From: Oleidesulfovibrio sp964593925
GTDB lineage: Bacteria; Desulfobacterota; Desulfovibrionia; Desulfovibrionales; Desulfovibrionaceae
DNA: 64,000 nucleotides
Direction: 5' to 3'
NCBI GenBank assembly: GCA_964593925.1
Contig: CAZQKM010000002.1
Coordinates: 1-64,000, forward strand
The position numbers and the translations under genes are program-made. How positions within the stretch are numbered: the first letter of the stretch is position 1; the number at the start of each line of letters is the position of its first letter. The notes under the pieces are model-generated. The model saw only the letters and a list, made by a program, of their open reading frames with translations, was not told where the DNA came from and made no database searches. This document shows, in pieces, positions 25,282 to 34,230 of the stretch.

Positions 25282-26742
25282 CTACCTCCCTATGCGGATA
25301 TCAATGGCCCGCTCAAAGCGGTTTTCCAGTTCGGCTATGTGTTGGCGCTTGTGGTTAAGCAGATAGAGCACCAGCTCCTCTGAGCCTGTCCAAAGAAAAG
25401 TGGGGGTGGTACAGGTTCGCAGTTGCCTGTGTATGTCCTTGAGTGCTTGCAGGGCTTGCCACTCCATATTCCGACGCAATCCGGTTCCCTTGCAGCAGGG
25501 GCAGGGTTCAGTACTGATGGATAATGCAGAAGAGCCAAGGCGTTGCCGGACGATTTGGAGTAAACCAAACCGGCTCATCTTGCCGACATCGTAACGCGCA
25601 CGATCATTTTTCATGGCTGCCCGCATGGTCTTTTCCACGTCTCGCCAGTGGTTACGATCGCGCATTTCGATAAAGTCCACCACTACCTGGCCGCCAATGT
25701 CACGCAGTTTGAGCTGCTGGGCAATGCTTTTTGCTGCTTCCATATTGGTGCGCAGAGCCATGGACTCAAAATTTGTTTTTCCCGTGGTCTTGCCAGAGTT
25801 GATATCAATGGCCATGAGAGCTTCTGTTTGATCAAATACCAACCTACCGCCGCTTGGCAGGGCCACTTCACGGGCGTAGATCTGCTCAAGCTGTTTTTGC
25901 ATGTTAAAGCGCTCCCACAGGGTGCGTTCGGGGTCTTTATGCAGCTTGACAAGGTTGGTGCGTCGCGGAAAGACAATGGCAGCAAATTCCTGTACTGTAT
26001 TGGCGGTTTGCTCGTCATCTACCCATACTTCGCCCACATCATCTGTCAGGTAGTCACGCACAGCACGCGCGGCAAGGTCCAGTTCTTTGTAAATCAGGCT
26101 GGGAGCCTGCTCCACTGTGCCTTTTTTACGCACATCTTTCCACAGACGTTTCAGAAATTGCAGGTCGCGTTGGATACTAGTTTTGCTCTGGTTTGCAGAG
26201 ACCGTGCGCACAATAAGTCCAAGGCCCGGCCCTGGATTTGCGCCTTCAATCAGGGTACGCAGGCGGGCGCGTTCTTCATCTGACTCCACCTTGCGCGAGA
26301 TGCCTATTTGTTCCCGCCCTGGAGTCAGTACCAAAAAACGCCCCGGCAGTGAAAGGTATGAGGTAAGGAAAGCCCCCTTGGAGCCTGTGGGTTCTTTGAC
26401 CACCTGGACCAGTACTTCCTGTCCGGCTTTCAACACCTTTTGCAGAAGTGGATATTTTTTGCCCTTATTAGGGTCGTGCGGAATGGAATAGTACTCGGGA
26501 TGTACCTCATCCACTTGCAGAAAGCCGTTTTTTTCTGCCCCATAGCTGACAAAGGCGGCTTGCAGGTTGGCGTCGACGTTGTTGATGGTGCCTTTGTAAA
26601 TGTCACCTTTTGTTTTTGCCTGGTGCACCATTTCCACGTAGTACTCCACAATGGAGCCTTCTGCGGCTAACACCACTTCCACTTGTTCGCCGGGCAGCAC
26701 GCTGATAAACATTTTGCGTGTGCCTTTGCGGGATTTTTCCAT
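25282..26742 (-). CDS. rng: Ribonuclease E/G family endoribonuclease
   Basis: A 486-residue RNase G-type enzyme that cuts single-stranded AU-rich RNA in rRNA maturation and mRNA decay. An S1 RNA-binding domain (GDIYKGTINNVDANLQAAFVS) is followed by the RNase H-like and 5'-sensor region. The catalytic segment FDQTEALMAIDINSGKTTG carries the metal-binding Asp pair near residue 310. The zinc-link reads EPCPCCKGTGL, a C-x-C-C arrangement typical of RNase G. It lacks the long scaffold tail of RNase E, as is usual in this family. Confidence 0.93.
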   Translation of the reverse strand: MEKSRKGTRKMFISVLPGEQVEVVLAAEGSIVEYYVEMVHQAKTKGDIYKGTINNVDANLQAAFVSYGAEKNGFLQVDEVHPEYYSIPHDPNKGKKYPLLQKVLKAGQEVLVQVVKEPTGSKGAFLTSYLSLPGRFLVLTPGREQIGISRKVESDEERARLRTLIEGANPGPGLGLIVRTVSANQSKTSIQRDLQFLKRLWKDVRKKGTVEQAPSLIYKELDLAARAVRDYLTDDVGEVWVDDEQTANTVQEFAAIVFPRRTNLVKLHKDPERTLWERFNMQKQLEQIYAREVALPSGGRLVFDQTEALMAIDINSGKTTGKTNFESMALRTNMEAAKSIAQQLKLRDIGGQVVVDFIEMRDRNHWRDVEKTMRAAMKNDRARYDVGKMSRFGLLQIVRQRLGSSALSISTEPCPCCKGTGLRRNMEWQALQALKDIHRQLRTCTTPTFLWTGSEELVLYLLNHKRQHIAELENRFERAIDIRIGR

Positions 26743-26802
26743 AATAACCTCATATAAATAAAAAAGTGTATAACGAATCTGGCATGCCGGCCCGAGTGTT
26801 GG

Positions 26803-27798
26803 CTATCTGTCCGCAAGCCCGAAAAACGGGGCACAGGTCTCATGTTGCGGCGATAAGTCCTTGGCGGGTATGGGGGCAACACGGCCGGCTTGTTGCAGCA
26901 TTTCAAGTGCGTGCCTGATACGGTGCTGCGGCAACTGTAGCGCCCGGGCCAACTCTTCTGCTGTCTGCGGGCGACGGGCCAATGTCCGCTGCACCATATC
27001 CTCCACCACCTGGTCATCCCATGGGGTGGGACCGGCCAGTCGGTCGGTGGGTGCGTGTTGCATTGACTGGTCAGCCTGGCTGTCGGGCAGGCCGGTCGTC
27101 AATATATCATGCCAGGTCTTCCTGACGTTATGCGATACCGGTTGCGCTTGTTCATAGGCACCGGGGCGTGACACGGTGGTGATATCCACTCTGTCCGGCA
27201 TAAGGGCAGGCACAAACTGTCGCAGTAAATCCAGGTTTTCCTGTGAATCATTAATGCCTTGCGACAGGAGTATTTCCAAAAAAAATTGTCCTCGGTATTC
27301 TTTGCGAAAGGCTTGCAATGATGCGGCAACCTTGCGTAATATGATTCGTTTTGCCGGCCTGTTGAGCATGCGGAATTCGGATTCTAGCAAAGTATCAAGC
27401 GAAGGCAATACCACATTGGCCAGTGCCAGGTCATGACGTACATCCTGCCTGTGCAGCAGGCTTGAGTTGGTCAGTACTGCTACAGGTGTATGTGGCATGG
27501 TCTTCTTGCAACCCTCTATGATGTTGGCCAGGTGGCTATTGAGTGTGGGTTCGCCCATGCCTCCCAGCGTAATGTGGTCCACACACACAGAGGGGTGTTT
27601 GTCTCGCCATGCTGCAAGTTCGGTGAGGATAACATTGGCGGGTACATAAGGCATGCGTTCGCAGGTAAGAATTTCTGTCCGACCTGCTTCACAGTACAGG
27701 CAGTCCATGGAACAGATGCGCTTGCCAAGCAAATCCAGACCAAGCGAATGGCCTAGCCTGCCTGATGCAACAGGGCCGAATACGTGGGCAAAGCTCAT
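26803..27798 (-). CDS. Radical SAM protein with C-terminal winged-helix-like region
   Basis: A 331-residue protein. I chose ATG 27798, because AGGA lies about ten bases upstream and the text from there (MSFAHVFGPVASGRLGHSLG) matches the family opening. The cluster motif is CSMDCLYC (C-x3-C-x2-C), with ITLGGMGEPTLNSHLA after it. The last 60 residues (RRPQTAEELARALQLPQHRI) read as a small winged helix. Substrate unknown. It lies upstream of rng on the same strand and diverges from trmI. Confidence 0.85.
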   Translation of the reverse strand: MSFAHVFGPVASGRLGHSLGLDLLGKRICSMDCLYCEAGRTEILTCERMPYVPANVILTELAAWRDKHPSVCVDHITLGGMGEPTLNSHLANIIEGCKKTMPHTPVAVLTNSSLLHRQDVRHDLALANVVLPSLDTLLESEFRMLNRPAKRIILRKVAASLQAFRKEYRGQFFLEILLSQGINDSQENLDLLRQFVPALMPDRVDITTVSRPGAYEQAQPVSHNVRKTWHDILTTGLPDSQADQSMQHAPTDRLAGPTPWDDQVVEDMVQRTLARRPQTAEELARALQLPQHRIRHALEMLQQAGRVAPIPAKDLSPQHETCAPFFGLADR

Positions 27799-27981
27799 GT
27801 TGTGAGTGTCCTTCCGAGTCAGAGCGGCAGGCGAGGGTAAGTACCGTGCCGCGTGTTCCATAAAAACGTGTTTCGGCGAAAAATGCAACAAGAATACATA
27901 CTGCTTCTTTTCGGACGCGATAGCTTGACAGGTGGGGCGCTCCGCAGTAGGCCGCTAGCATCAGTAATCATGGAGGAGACT

Positions 27982-28890
27982 ATGCCTACAACCGGTGAAC
28001 TTGTGCTTTTGGTTTCCGCCAAAGGCAAACGGTATCTGCGCAAGGTAGAAGCCGGCGCGGACCTGCATTGCGGCGAGGGGATCGTGGCCATGGCGGATAT
28101 CATGGGGGCAGACTTTGGCACGGTGGTATATTCGCATTCCGGCAGACCGTTCAGGATATATCGCCCCGCGCTGCCGGATTTGCTGCGCGGTATCAAGCGT
28201 CAGACCCAGGTAATCTATCCCAAGGATATAGCCCAGATCTGCATGCGGCTTGGAGTGGGACCTGGCCGCAAGGTTATTGAGGCTGGTTCGGGTTCTGGTG
28301 GCCTCACTCTGGCAATGAGTTTTTTTGCCGGTGAAACGGGCGAGATACATACTCATGAAGCCCGTGAAGAATTTATGAAGCTCTGTCGTAGAAATCTTGA
28401 CTGGGCAGACCTTGGGAAAAACGTCACTCTGTATCATCAAGATATCGGCAACGGCTTTTTGACCGGCGAGGCCGATGCCTTGTTTTTGGATGTCCGTGCC
28501 CCGTGGGAATATCTGCATCATATCCCCACGGCTGTAAAATCAGGTGCTGTGCTGGGCTTTCTGACGCCTACAACGGATCAGGTTGCCAAGCTGCTTTGCG
28601 GGTTAGAAAAAGGGCCCTACGACGAGGTGGAGGTGTGTGAAGTGTTAGTACGGGGCTGGAAGCCCGTGCCTGATCGTCTGCGGCCCATGGATCGCATGGT
28701 GGCGCATACTGGATTTTTGATTTTTGCTCGCCACCAGGAGCAGACACAAGCGTTGGAGCCATACAAGTATATGGGTACCCGTGAACGCAAACAGGAAGCT
28801 GCCCGTAAAGAGCGGTTGGAGCGTGAGTACGAAGATAAAGCTTTTGTAGCAGGGGAGTCTTGCGCAGGGGGTTCCCCCCACGACGAATAA
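27982..28890 (+). CDS. trmI: tRNA (adenine-58-N1)-methyltransferase TrmI
   Basis: A 302-residue Rossmann methyltransferase that forms m1A58 in the T-loop of tRNA. It has the N-terminal barrel, GRPFRIYRPALPDLLRGIKRQTQVIYPKD, the SAM site VIEAGSGSGGLTLAM, and ADALFLDVRAPWEYL. A GGAGGAG ribosome site precedes ATG 27982; the frame is open further upstream without support. A charged tail (RERKQEAARKERLEREYED) extends the usual length. A hairpin follows 82 bases after the stop. Confidence 0.92.
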   Translation: MPTTGELVLLVSAKGKRYLRKVEAGADLHCGEGIVAMADIMGADFGTVVYSHSGRPFRIYRPALPDLLRGIKRQTQVIYPKDIAQICMRLGVGPGRKVIEAGSGSGGLTLAMSFFAGETGEIHTHEAREEFMKLCRRNLDWADLGKNVTLYHQDIGNGFLTGEADALFLDVRAPWEYLHHIPTAVKSGAVLGFLTPTTDQVAKLLCGLEKGPYDEVEVCEVLVRGWKPVPDRLRPMDRMVAHTGFLIFARHQEQTQALEPYKYMGTRERKQEAARKERLEREYEDKAFVAGESCAGGSPHDE

Positions 28891-28972
28891 ATTTTTCGGC
28901 ATGGTTTGCAGTATAACATATTTAAATTTATTGATAAATATGTTTTTTCTTGCCTTGCCGATGAGGGTGGTG

Positions 28973-29012
28973 TAAAAGAAGTATGCGTGCAAGTGTGCGC
29001 ATACTTCTTTTA
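28973..29012 (+). terminator. Long perfect hairpin between trmI and the PaaK-like gene
   Basis: A perfect 15-bp stem (28973-28987 with 28998-29012) with a 10-base loop and A/T-rich ends. It has the form of a bidirectional terminator. It ends only 18 bases before the start of the next gene, so it could also act as an attenuator or set the 5' end of that mRNA. Confidence 0.85.
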
Positions 29013-29030
29013 TTGACGGAGCAAAAAAGT

Positions 29031-30296
29031 ATGACCCGTAAAGATAGAACAGAAGGCATATACAGCCGCCGCGAAGTGCTGGATGAGAGCGAGCGTAAAC
29101 AATACTATCTTATTCAGTTGAAAGATTTATTGTCATATGCATACCGCTACTCCGAAGATGTGAAAAAGCGTTTTGACCGGGCACAATTCAATGTGGACAA
29201 ATTCAAAACCCTGACAGACCTGAAGCATATCCCCATTTTGAAAAAGAAAGAGCTTATCTTTTTGCAGTCCATGGGGCCACGTCTGGGGGGGCTGCTGACC
29301 AAGGATCTTGGTGAGCTCAAGCGGATTTTTTTATCACCCGGGCCGATTTTTGATCCTGAAGACAGGCAAGATGATTACTGGGGATACACCGAGGCCTTCT
29401 ACGCTGCGGGTTTCAGAACGGGTGACGTTTCGCAGATTACCTTTAACTATCACCTCGCCCCGGCGGGGCTGATGTTTGAAGAACCTCTGCGTAATCTTGG
29501 ATGCGCCACCATTCCTGCGGGCACGGGCAATGCGGCTATTCAACTTGAGATAATGCAGAAGTTGCGTGTGACAGGCTATGTGGGAACACCTAGTTACCTG
29601 ATGCACTTGGCGCAGAAAGCTGAAGAAAAAGGCTTGAATCTGCGTAAGGATTTGTTCCTTGAGGTTGCCTTTGTCACGGGGGAAAAGTTTTCTGAAAAAA
29701 TGCGTAACCAGTTGGAGAAGAAGCTTGATCTAGTAATGCGCCAAGGGTATGGCACCGCGGACGTAGGGTGTGTGGGGTATGAGTGTTTTCACAAGTCGGG
29801 TCTACATATAGGCAACCGCGGGTTTGTGGAAATATGCCACCCTGACACTGGCATTCCCCTTAAGGACGGTGAAGTGGGCGAGATCGTGGTGACCGCGTTT
29901 AACAAAACCTATCCACTTATTCGATTGGCTACCGGTGACTTATCGTACATTGACCGTGCGCCGTGTTCTTGTGGGCGTACCAGTCCACGCCTTGGCAATA
30001 TTGTTGGTCGGGTGGATACCACAGCACGTATTAAAGGTATGTTTGTGTATCCGCACCAGGTCGAACAGGTCATTTCACGCTTTGAAGAAATCAAGCGTTG
30101 GCAGATTGAAGTGACAAACCCTGGTGGCATTGATGAAATGACTCTGTCCATTGAGGCAAGCGATTTCAGCCGTGAAGAGGAGTTGCTGCACGCTTTCCGT
30201 GAGCGCATCAAGCTGCGTCCAGAGCTTAAGGTGCTGCCTCCCGGCTCTTTGCCGCCTCAGATTCGCCCCATTGAAGACAAGCGAGTATGGGATTGA
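29031..30296 (+). CDS. Phenylacetate-CoA ligase-like adenylate-forming enzyme (PaaK family)
   Basis: A 421-residue member of the PaaK-like ANL superfamily. Features are the N-terminal helical part with LLSYAYRYSEDVKKRF, the segment GYVGTPSYLMHLAQ, QGYGTADVGCVGYEC at the acyl-binding motif, TGDLSYIDRAPCSCGR, and RVDTTARIKGMFVYP near the C-terminal domain hinge. Many sulfate reducers carry several PaaK paralogues of unknown acid specificity, some linked to indolepyruvate oxidoreductase, which is not seen here. ATG 29031 has GGAG about nine bases upstream. The gene overlaps the following lipoprotein gene by 10 bases. Confidence 0.88.
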   Translation: MTRKDRTEGIYSRREVLDESERKQYYLIQLKDLLSYAYRYSEDVKKRFDRAQFNVDKFKTLTDLKHIPILKKKELIFLQSMGPRLGGLLTKDLGELKRIFLSPGPIFDPEDRQDDYWGYTEAFYAAGFRTGDVSQITFNYHLAPAGLMFEEPLRNLGCATIPAGTGNAAIQLEIMQKLRVTGYVGTPSYLMHLAQKAEEKGLNLRKDLFLEVAFVTGEKFSEKMRNQLEKKLDLVMRQGYGTADVGCVGYECFHKSGLHIGNRGFVEICHPDTGIPLKDGEVGEIVVTAFNKTYPLIRLATGDLSYIDRAPCSCGRTSPRLGNIVGRVDTTARIKGMFVYPHQVEQVISRFEEIKRWQIEVTNPGGIDEMTLSIEASDFSREEELLHAFRERIKLRPELKVLPPGSLPPQIRPIEDKRVWD

Positions 30297-31582
30297 TTCG
30301 CAAGCTAATCCTTTGTTTTTTTTTGCTGTGTGCCATTGGCGGCTGCGCAGCGTCGCAGTCGCCACATCCGACCCGGCCGGGCCCGGCCGGGTCGTTGTAC
30401 ATGGCAGATGGGAGCATGTGCTCACCGGCAGACTTTGCTTGGGTGGCCAGAGACTACGACTATATTCTATTGGGTGAGGCTCATACTTCTGTATGCGACC
30501 ATCTCATGCAGACCCGGCTGTTGGAGGCCATGGTTGCATCGGGCATGCGCCCTGCCTTGGGCCTTGAAATGGTATCCCGGGACCACCAGGACGTGCTTGA
30601 CCGCTTTAATCGGGCTGTGACTCCTTTGGATGCCGTCTCGGAAAACGGCCAGTTGTCATTGACTCCGGGAACGTTGGCAGAGGCTGTGGGGTGGGGGGAT
30701 GTATGGGGATATCCTTACAGCCTGTATGCTCCAATATTCGAGGCAGCCTACGCGGCCCGTGTGCCTCTGTATGCACTCAATGTGCCGCGTCACATCGTGA
30801 ACAAGATTCGTAGACAGGGGCTGGAAGGGGTGCCCCCGGAGGAGAAGCACTGGCTGCCTGACGTCATTATTCCCCCCCTGCCGGAACAGCTTGAAATGCT
30901 ACGGCGTATCCATGAGCAGCATACTGCCCTGCGTATGGATAGGGATGATGGCCGGGAGGCGCGCAAGAAGCTTTTGGAGCAGGCTGACGTGTCGTCAGGA
31001 ACTGCGGCGCAAGGCACCGCGTCGGGGCAGGGGAGTTTTGGTCGTTTTTTTCTGATTCAGTCGTTATGGGATACAGTTATGGCAGAGCAGGCCATGCGGG
31101 TGAGAAGGCTGCACAATGGTCCGGTAGTGGTACTGGCTGGGGGAGGCCATGTGGAGAATGGATGGGGACTTGCGCATCGTCTGAATATACTTGATCCTGA
31201 AGCCCGCGTATTGACGGTGGTACCCTGGCGCGGGACTGCTCCCATTGATGTGAAGCGGGGGGAGTATCACTTTTATTGCCCATCCAGGCATAAAAGTCGT
31301 TTTGGCTTTATGCTGGCGATGGAGGAGGGGGCCGTTTTAGTAACGGCTGTGGAGCCGGGTTCGGTAGCGGAAAAGGCGGGATTCGCCGTTGGCGATGTGC
31401 TGCGGGACGTGGACGATCTGCCCGTGGAAACATTGTGGACTCTGCATAAGGCTGGCGTAAAAGCGGCTCGAGGCGAGTCCGTGTCTTTTGGTGTCATGCG
31501 CGGAGAGGCCTATCTCACACTTAATATACAGCCGTTTATGTCTGGAAAAGAGCGTGCTCATGCCACTGGTGAAGAATTCTGA
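30287..31582 (+). CDS. ChaN-like haem-binding-fold lipoprotein with C-terminal PDZ domain
   Basis: A 431-residue lipoprotein with lipobox cysteine C20 (CAIGGC). The body matches the ChaN/Cofac_haem_bdg fold: YDYILLGEAHTSVCDH, RPALGLEMVSRDHQDVLDRF, and VVVLAGGGHVENGWGL. The last ~100 residues form a PDZ domain (VTAVEPGSVAEKAGFAVGDVLRDVDD). Campylobacter ChaN binds stacked haems for iron uptake. The PDZ addition suggests protein-protein contact in the periplasm or outer membrane. It overlaps the PaaK-like gene, so expression is coupled. Its linker is encoded by a perfect 26-bp palindrome. Confidence 0.85.
   Translation: MGLIRKLILCFFLLCAIGGCAASQSPHPTRPGPAGSLYMADGSMCSPADFAWVARDYDYILLGEAHTSVCDHLMQTRLLEAMVASGMRPALGLEMVSRDHQDVLDRFNRAVTPLDAVSENGQLSLTPGTLAEAVGWGDVWGYPYSLYAPIFEAAYAARVPLYALNVPRHIVNKIRRQGLEGVPPEEKHWLPDVIIPPLPEQLEMLRRIHEQHTALRMDRDDGREARKKLLEQADVSSGTAAQGTASGQGSFGRFFLIQSLWDTVMAEQAMRVRRLHNGPVVVLAGGGHVENGWGLAHRLNILDPEARVLTVVPWRGTAPIDVKRGEYHFYCPSRHKSRFGFMLAMEEGAVLVTAVEPGSVAEKAGFAVGDVLRDVDDLPVETLWTLHKAGVKAARGESVSFGVMRGEAYLTLNIQPFMSGKERAHATGEEF
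30369..30394. repeat. Perfect 26-bp GC palindrome inside the ChaN-like gene
   Basis: The bases from CGACCCGGCCGG (30369-30380) through the centre to CCGGCCGGGTCG (30383-30394) form an uninterrupted, fully GC-rich palindrome, far more GC-rich than its surroundings. It encodes the low-complexity Pro/Gly linker after the lipidated cysteine. It may form a cruciform or a strong mRNA hairpin about 80 bases into the gene. Confidence 0.9.
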
Positions 31583-31712
31583 CAAAGACGTGTGTAGTGC
31601 GCAAGCGGTAGATAGACTGCTTTTTACGCATGTCCTGTGGATGAGCTCTGTTGGTATGCCCTGTGCCAACTATTTCCACAGATTGTTGGTTGCAGGGTAA
31701 GAGGAGCTTTTC

Positions 31713-32579
31713 ATGCCGGAGCTGCCGGAAGTGGAAACCATTGCCCGCACACTCAGACCAGATTTGACAGGGCGGTTTGTCAGCTCAGTGCAGGTGTACC
31801 ATGATGGTGTTGTGCAGGGCGACAGGCAAGTTTTTGATCAGTACGTGGCAGGGCGGTGCATTTGTGATGTGGGGCGTCGGGGAAAGTTGTTGTTGCTGCA
31901 CCTTGCTCCCCTCGAAGAGCGCGATGGCTGGCCGCTGGCAGTGGATATACCCGACATGCTGGCGTTTCACCTGCGCATGAGTGGACGTCTTTTTTTATAC
32001 GCCGGGGCCCACCCTCCCGGAAAGCATACTCGACTTGTGTTTACTCTTGATACCGGTCAGCAGCTTTTTTTTGATGACGCGCGTAAATTTGGCCTGTGCC
32101 GTGCTCTTTCATCGCAAGAAAGAGCACAGTGGCGATTTTGGGCGACCCTTGGACCCGAGCCTTTGGAGATAAGCCGGCAGGCTTTTGTACGCCTGTTCAT
32201 GGGGCGGCGTAAGGGGATAAAAGCTCTGCTGCTTGATCAGACCCTGATAGCAGGTGTGGGTAATATTTACGCTGATGAATCATTGTTTTGCGCGGGCATC
32301 AGGCCGGATGTCCGCCCCGCTGAGTGGAGTGTACATGTCGCTGGTGCACGGCTTGGCAGGCTACATCACGTTATGTGTGATGTGCTGCGTACGGCGATCA
32401 GCCAGTGCGGTTCTTCCATTAGAGACTACCGTAATGCCAACGGAGATGCCGGAGCGTTTCAGAATACCTTTTGCGTGTATGGCCGAAGCGGGTTGCCATG
32501 CGTGTCATGCCAGCGTCCGCTTGTTACTGCCAAAATTGCGGGGCGCACCACAGTCTATTGCGGACATTGTCAGCACTGA
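31713..32579 (+). CDS. mutM: Formamidopyrimidine-DNA glycosylase (Fpg/MutM)
   Basis: A 288-residue base-excision enzyme that removes 8-oxoguanine and FaPy lesions and cleaves the abasic site. The start MPELPEVETI carries the Pro nucleophile (after Met removal) and the catalytic Glu. VGNIYADESLF is the H2TH region. The C-terminal zinc finger reads CVYGRSGLPCVSC and YCGHCQH. All key residues look intact. It is followed by murJ after 17 bases. Confidence 0.95.
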   Translation: MPELPEVETIARTLRPDLTGRFVSSVQVYHDGVVQGDRQVFDQYVAGRCICDVGRRGKLLLLHLAPLEERDGWPLAVDIPDMLAFHLRMSGRLFLYAGAHPPGKHTRLVFTLDTGQQLFFDDARKFGLCRALSSQERAQWRFWATLGPEPLEISRQAFVRLFMGRRKGIKALLLDQTLIAGVGNIYADESLFCAGIRPDVRPAEWSVHVAGARLGRLHHVMCDVLRTAISQCGSSIRDYRNANGDAGAFQNTFCVYGRSGLPCVSCQRPLVTAKIAGRTTVYCGHCQH

Positions 32580-32596
32580 AACAGAAAGAGACTGCC

Positions 32597-34210
32597 ATGC
32601 CGGATATTTCTTGTACCTCTTCTGCTGTTGATACCACTTGCAAGTCGATTGTTGCAGAGGGCGCACCCGAGGGCATGACCGATCCGCGGGGCTTGTTGCG
32701 TAATGCAGTAGTGGTAGGGGGGACTACGGTATTATCCCGCCTGCTTGCGCTTTTCAGGGATATTGCTTTGGCATGTTTTTTAGGTTCCGGCCCCTTGGCA
32801 GAGGCCTTTCTGGTGGCTTTCCGGCTGCCAGACCTGTTTCGGCGACTTTTTGGCGATGGCACGCTTGCCATGGCCTTTGTGGGTGTATTCAGTCGTGTCC
32901 GTATGGCATACGGTCATGCTCGGCTTTTTTCTCTGGCGCGGTGTCTGTTTTTTTGGGGGGCCATTGTCGGTGGGAGCCTGTGTTGTGTGGGAATGCTTGC
33001 TGCTCCGGTGCTGACCGGCATACTGGCGCCGGGATTTTTGCGAGACACCGCGTTATTTGAAAGTACGGTGTCCATGGTACGTATCTGCCTGCCGTATATC
33101 TTTTTTATTTGCATAACAGCGTTATGCGTTGGGCTGCTTAATGCCATGGGGCGGTTTGCGGCTCCGGCTTTTGCGCCGTGCCTGTTTAATCTGGTGCTTA
33201 TAGGTGCGTTGACTTGGGGGTATGTTGGAGCAGAAAATCCCGCGATGGTGCTGGCTTGGGCTGTGCCTTTGGCGGGCGTGGTGCAGTTGTTGTTCTTGGT
33301 GCCGTGGCTATGGAGTAACGGCTTTCGGCTGCATGGTCCATGGAGTATGGCAGACGGGTTTGCGCCCAGGGCCGGTAAGGTGGCGGGGGCTGCCGCAGCC
33401 GGCGCGGCCATGTACCAGATGACCATTATTCTAGGGGCTCTGTTTGCCTCGTTTCTTCCCCCAGGGAGCATCGCCGGGTTGTATTATGCAGACCGGCTTG
33501 TCCAGCTTCCCGTGGGTGTGGTTGGTGTGGCCCTTGGTACAGTGGCCCTGCCGGGGCTGTCAGCATTGTTTGCCAGGGGGGCACATGAGAGCTATGCCCA
33601 CACGCTGGGCATAGCCTTACGCTTGAGTTTGTTTGTGAGCCTGCCTGCCACTGCGGGACTCTTGGCTCTGGCCAATCCGTTGGTGGAGTTGCTGTTTGGC
33701 AGAGGGGCTTTTGACCAAGGCGCTGTGGCGGCAGCGGCTTTGGCCCTCAAAGGGTATGCCCCGGGATTGCCCGCCGTGGTTCTTGCGCGTCCTTTGGTGG
33801 CAGCCCTGCTTGCCCGGGGAGCAGGCCGGACCTTGGTGTTCTGTACTGTAGTTTCGTTAGCTGTATACCTTGGTACTGCGGTGTGTCTGGTTTTTTTTGG
33901 TGGTCTTGCCGGGTTGGCATTTGCGGGGGCGTGTGGGGCATGGATGCACGTTTTGTGCATGAGCTATGCTTTGTCTCGCGAAGGTGTGCGTGTCAAAGGG
34001 ATAATGTCTGGTGCGTGCCTGTATGCAGGCTTATCTGGCATTTTGTGGATGGCCGTCACGCAGTTTGCTGCCGGAATGGATTCTGCGCTATTGACTGTGG
34101 GTTTACTTGTCCCGGGGGCCATGGTTGCCTATACGGGAGTAGCCATGCTGCTGCGTATTCCGGAGATCTGCTTGTTGGCGGAGGCGTTGGGGGTCAATTA
34201 CAAGCGGTAG
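32597..34210 (+). CDS. murJ: Lipid II flippase MurJ (MviN)
   Basis: A 537-residue polytopic membrane protein of the MATE-like MOP superfamily that flips lipid II across the inner membrane. The first helix region has VVVGGTTVLSRLLALFRDIALACFLG, and FRLPDLFRRLFGDGTLAMAFV is the conserved MurJ segment. About 14 hydrophobic helices follow. I start at ATG 32597, shortly after the mutM stop; the frame is open into mutM without support. The hybrid kinase follows 20 bases later. Confidence 0.93.
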   Translation: MPDISCTSSAVDTTCKSIVAEGAPEGMTDPRGLLRNAVVVGGTTVLSRLLALFRDIALACFLGSGPLAEAFLVAFRLPDLFRRLFGDGTLAMAFVGVFSRVRMAYGHARLFSLARCLFFWGAIVGGSLCCVGMLAAPVLTGILAPGFLRDTALFESTVSMVRICLPYIFFICITALCVGLLNAMGRFAAPAFAPCLFNLVLIGALTWGYVGAENPAMVLAWAVPLAGVVQLLFLVPWLWSNGFRLHGPWSMADGFAPRAGKVAGAAAAGAAMYQMTIILGALFASFLPPGSIAGLYYADRLVQLPVGVVGVALGTVALPGLSALFARGAHESYAHTLGIALRLSLFVSLPATAGLLALANPLVELLFGRGAFDQGAVAAAALALKGYAPGLPAVVLARPLVAALLARGAGRTLVFCTVVSLAVYLGTAVCLVFFGGLAGLAFAGACGAWMHVLCMSYALSREGVRVKGIMSGACLYAGLSGILWMAVTQFAAGMDSALLTVGLLVPGAMVAYTGVAMLLRIPEICLLAEALGVNYKR

Positions 34211-34230
34211 CCTGTGGCCAGAGGTGTGTT

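Noticed and set aside
33883..34230. Upstream extension of the hybrid kinase frame
   Set aside because: It lies inside murJ in another frame. ATG 34231 has its own ribosome site and gives a normal N-terminal membrane helix.
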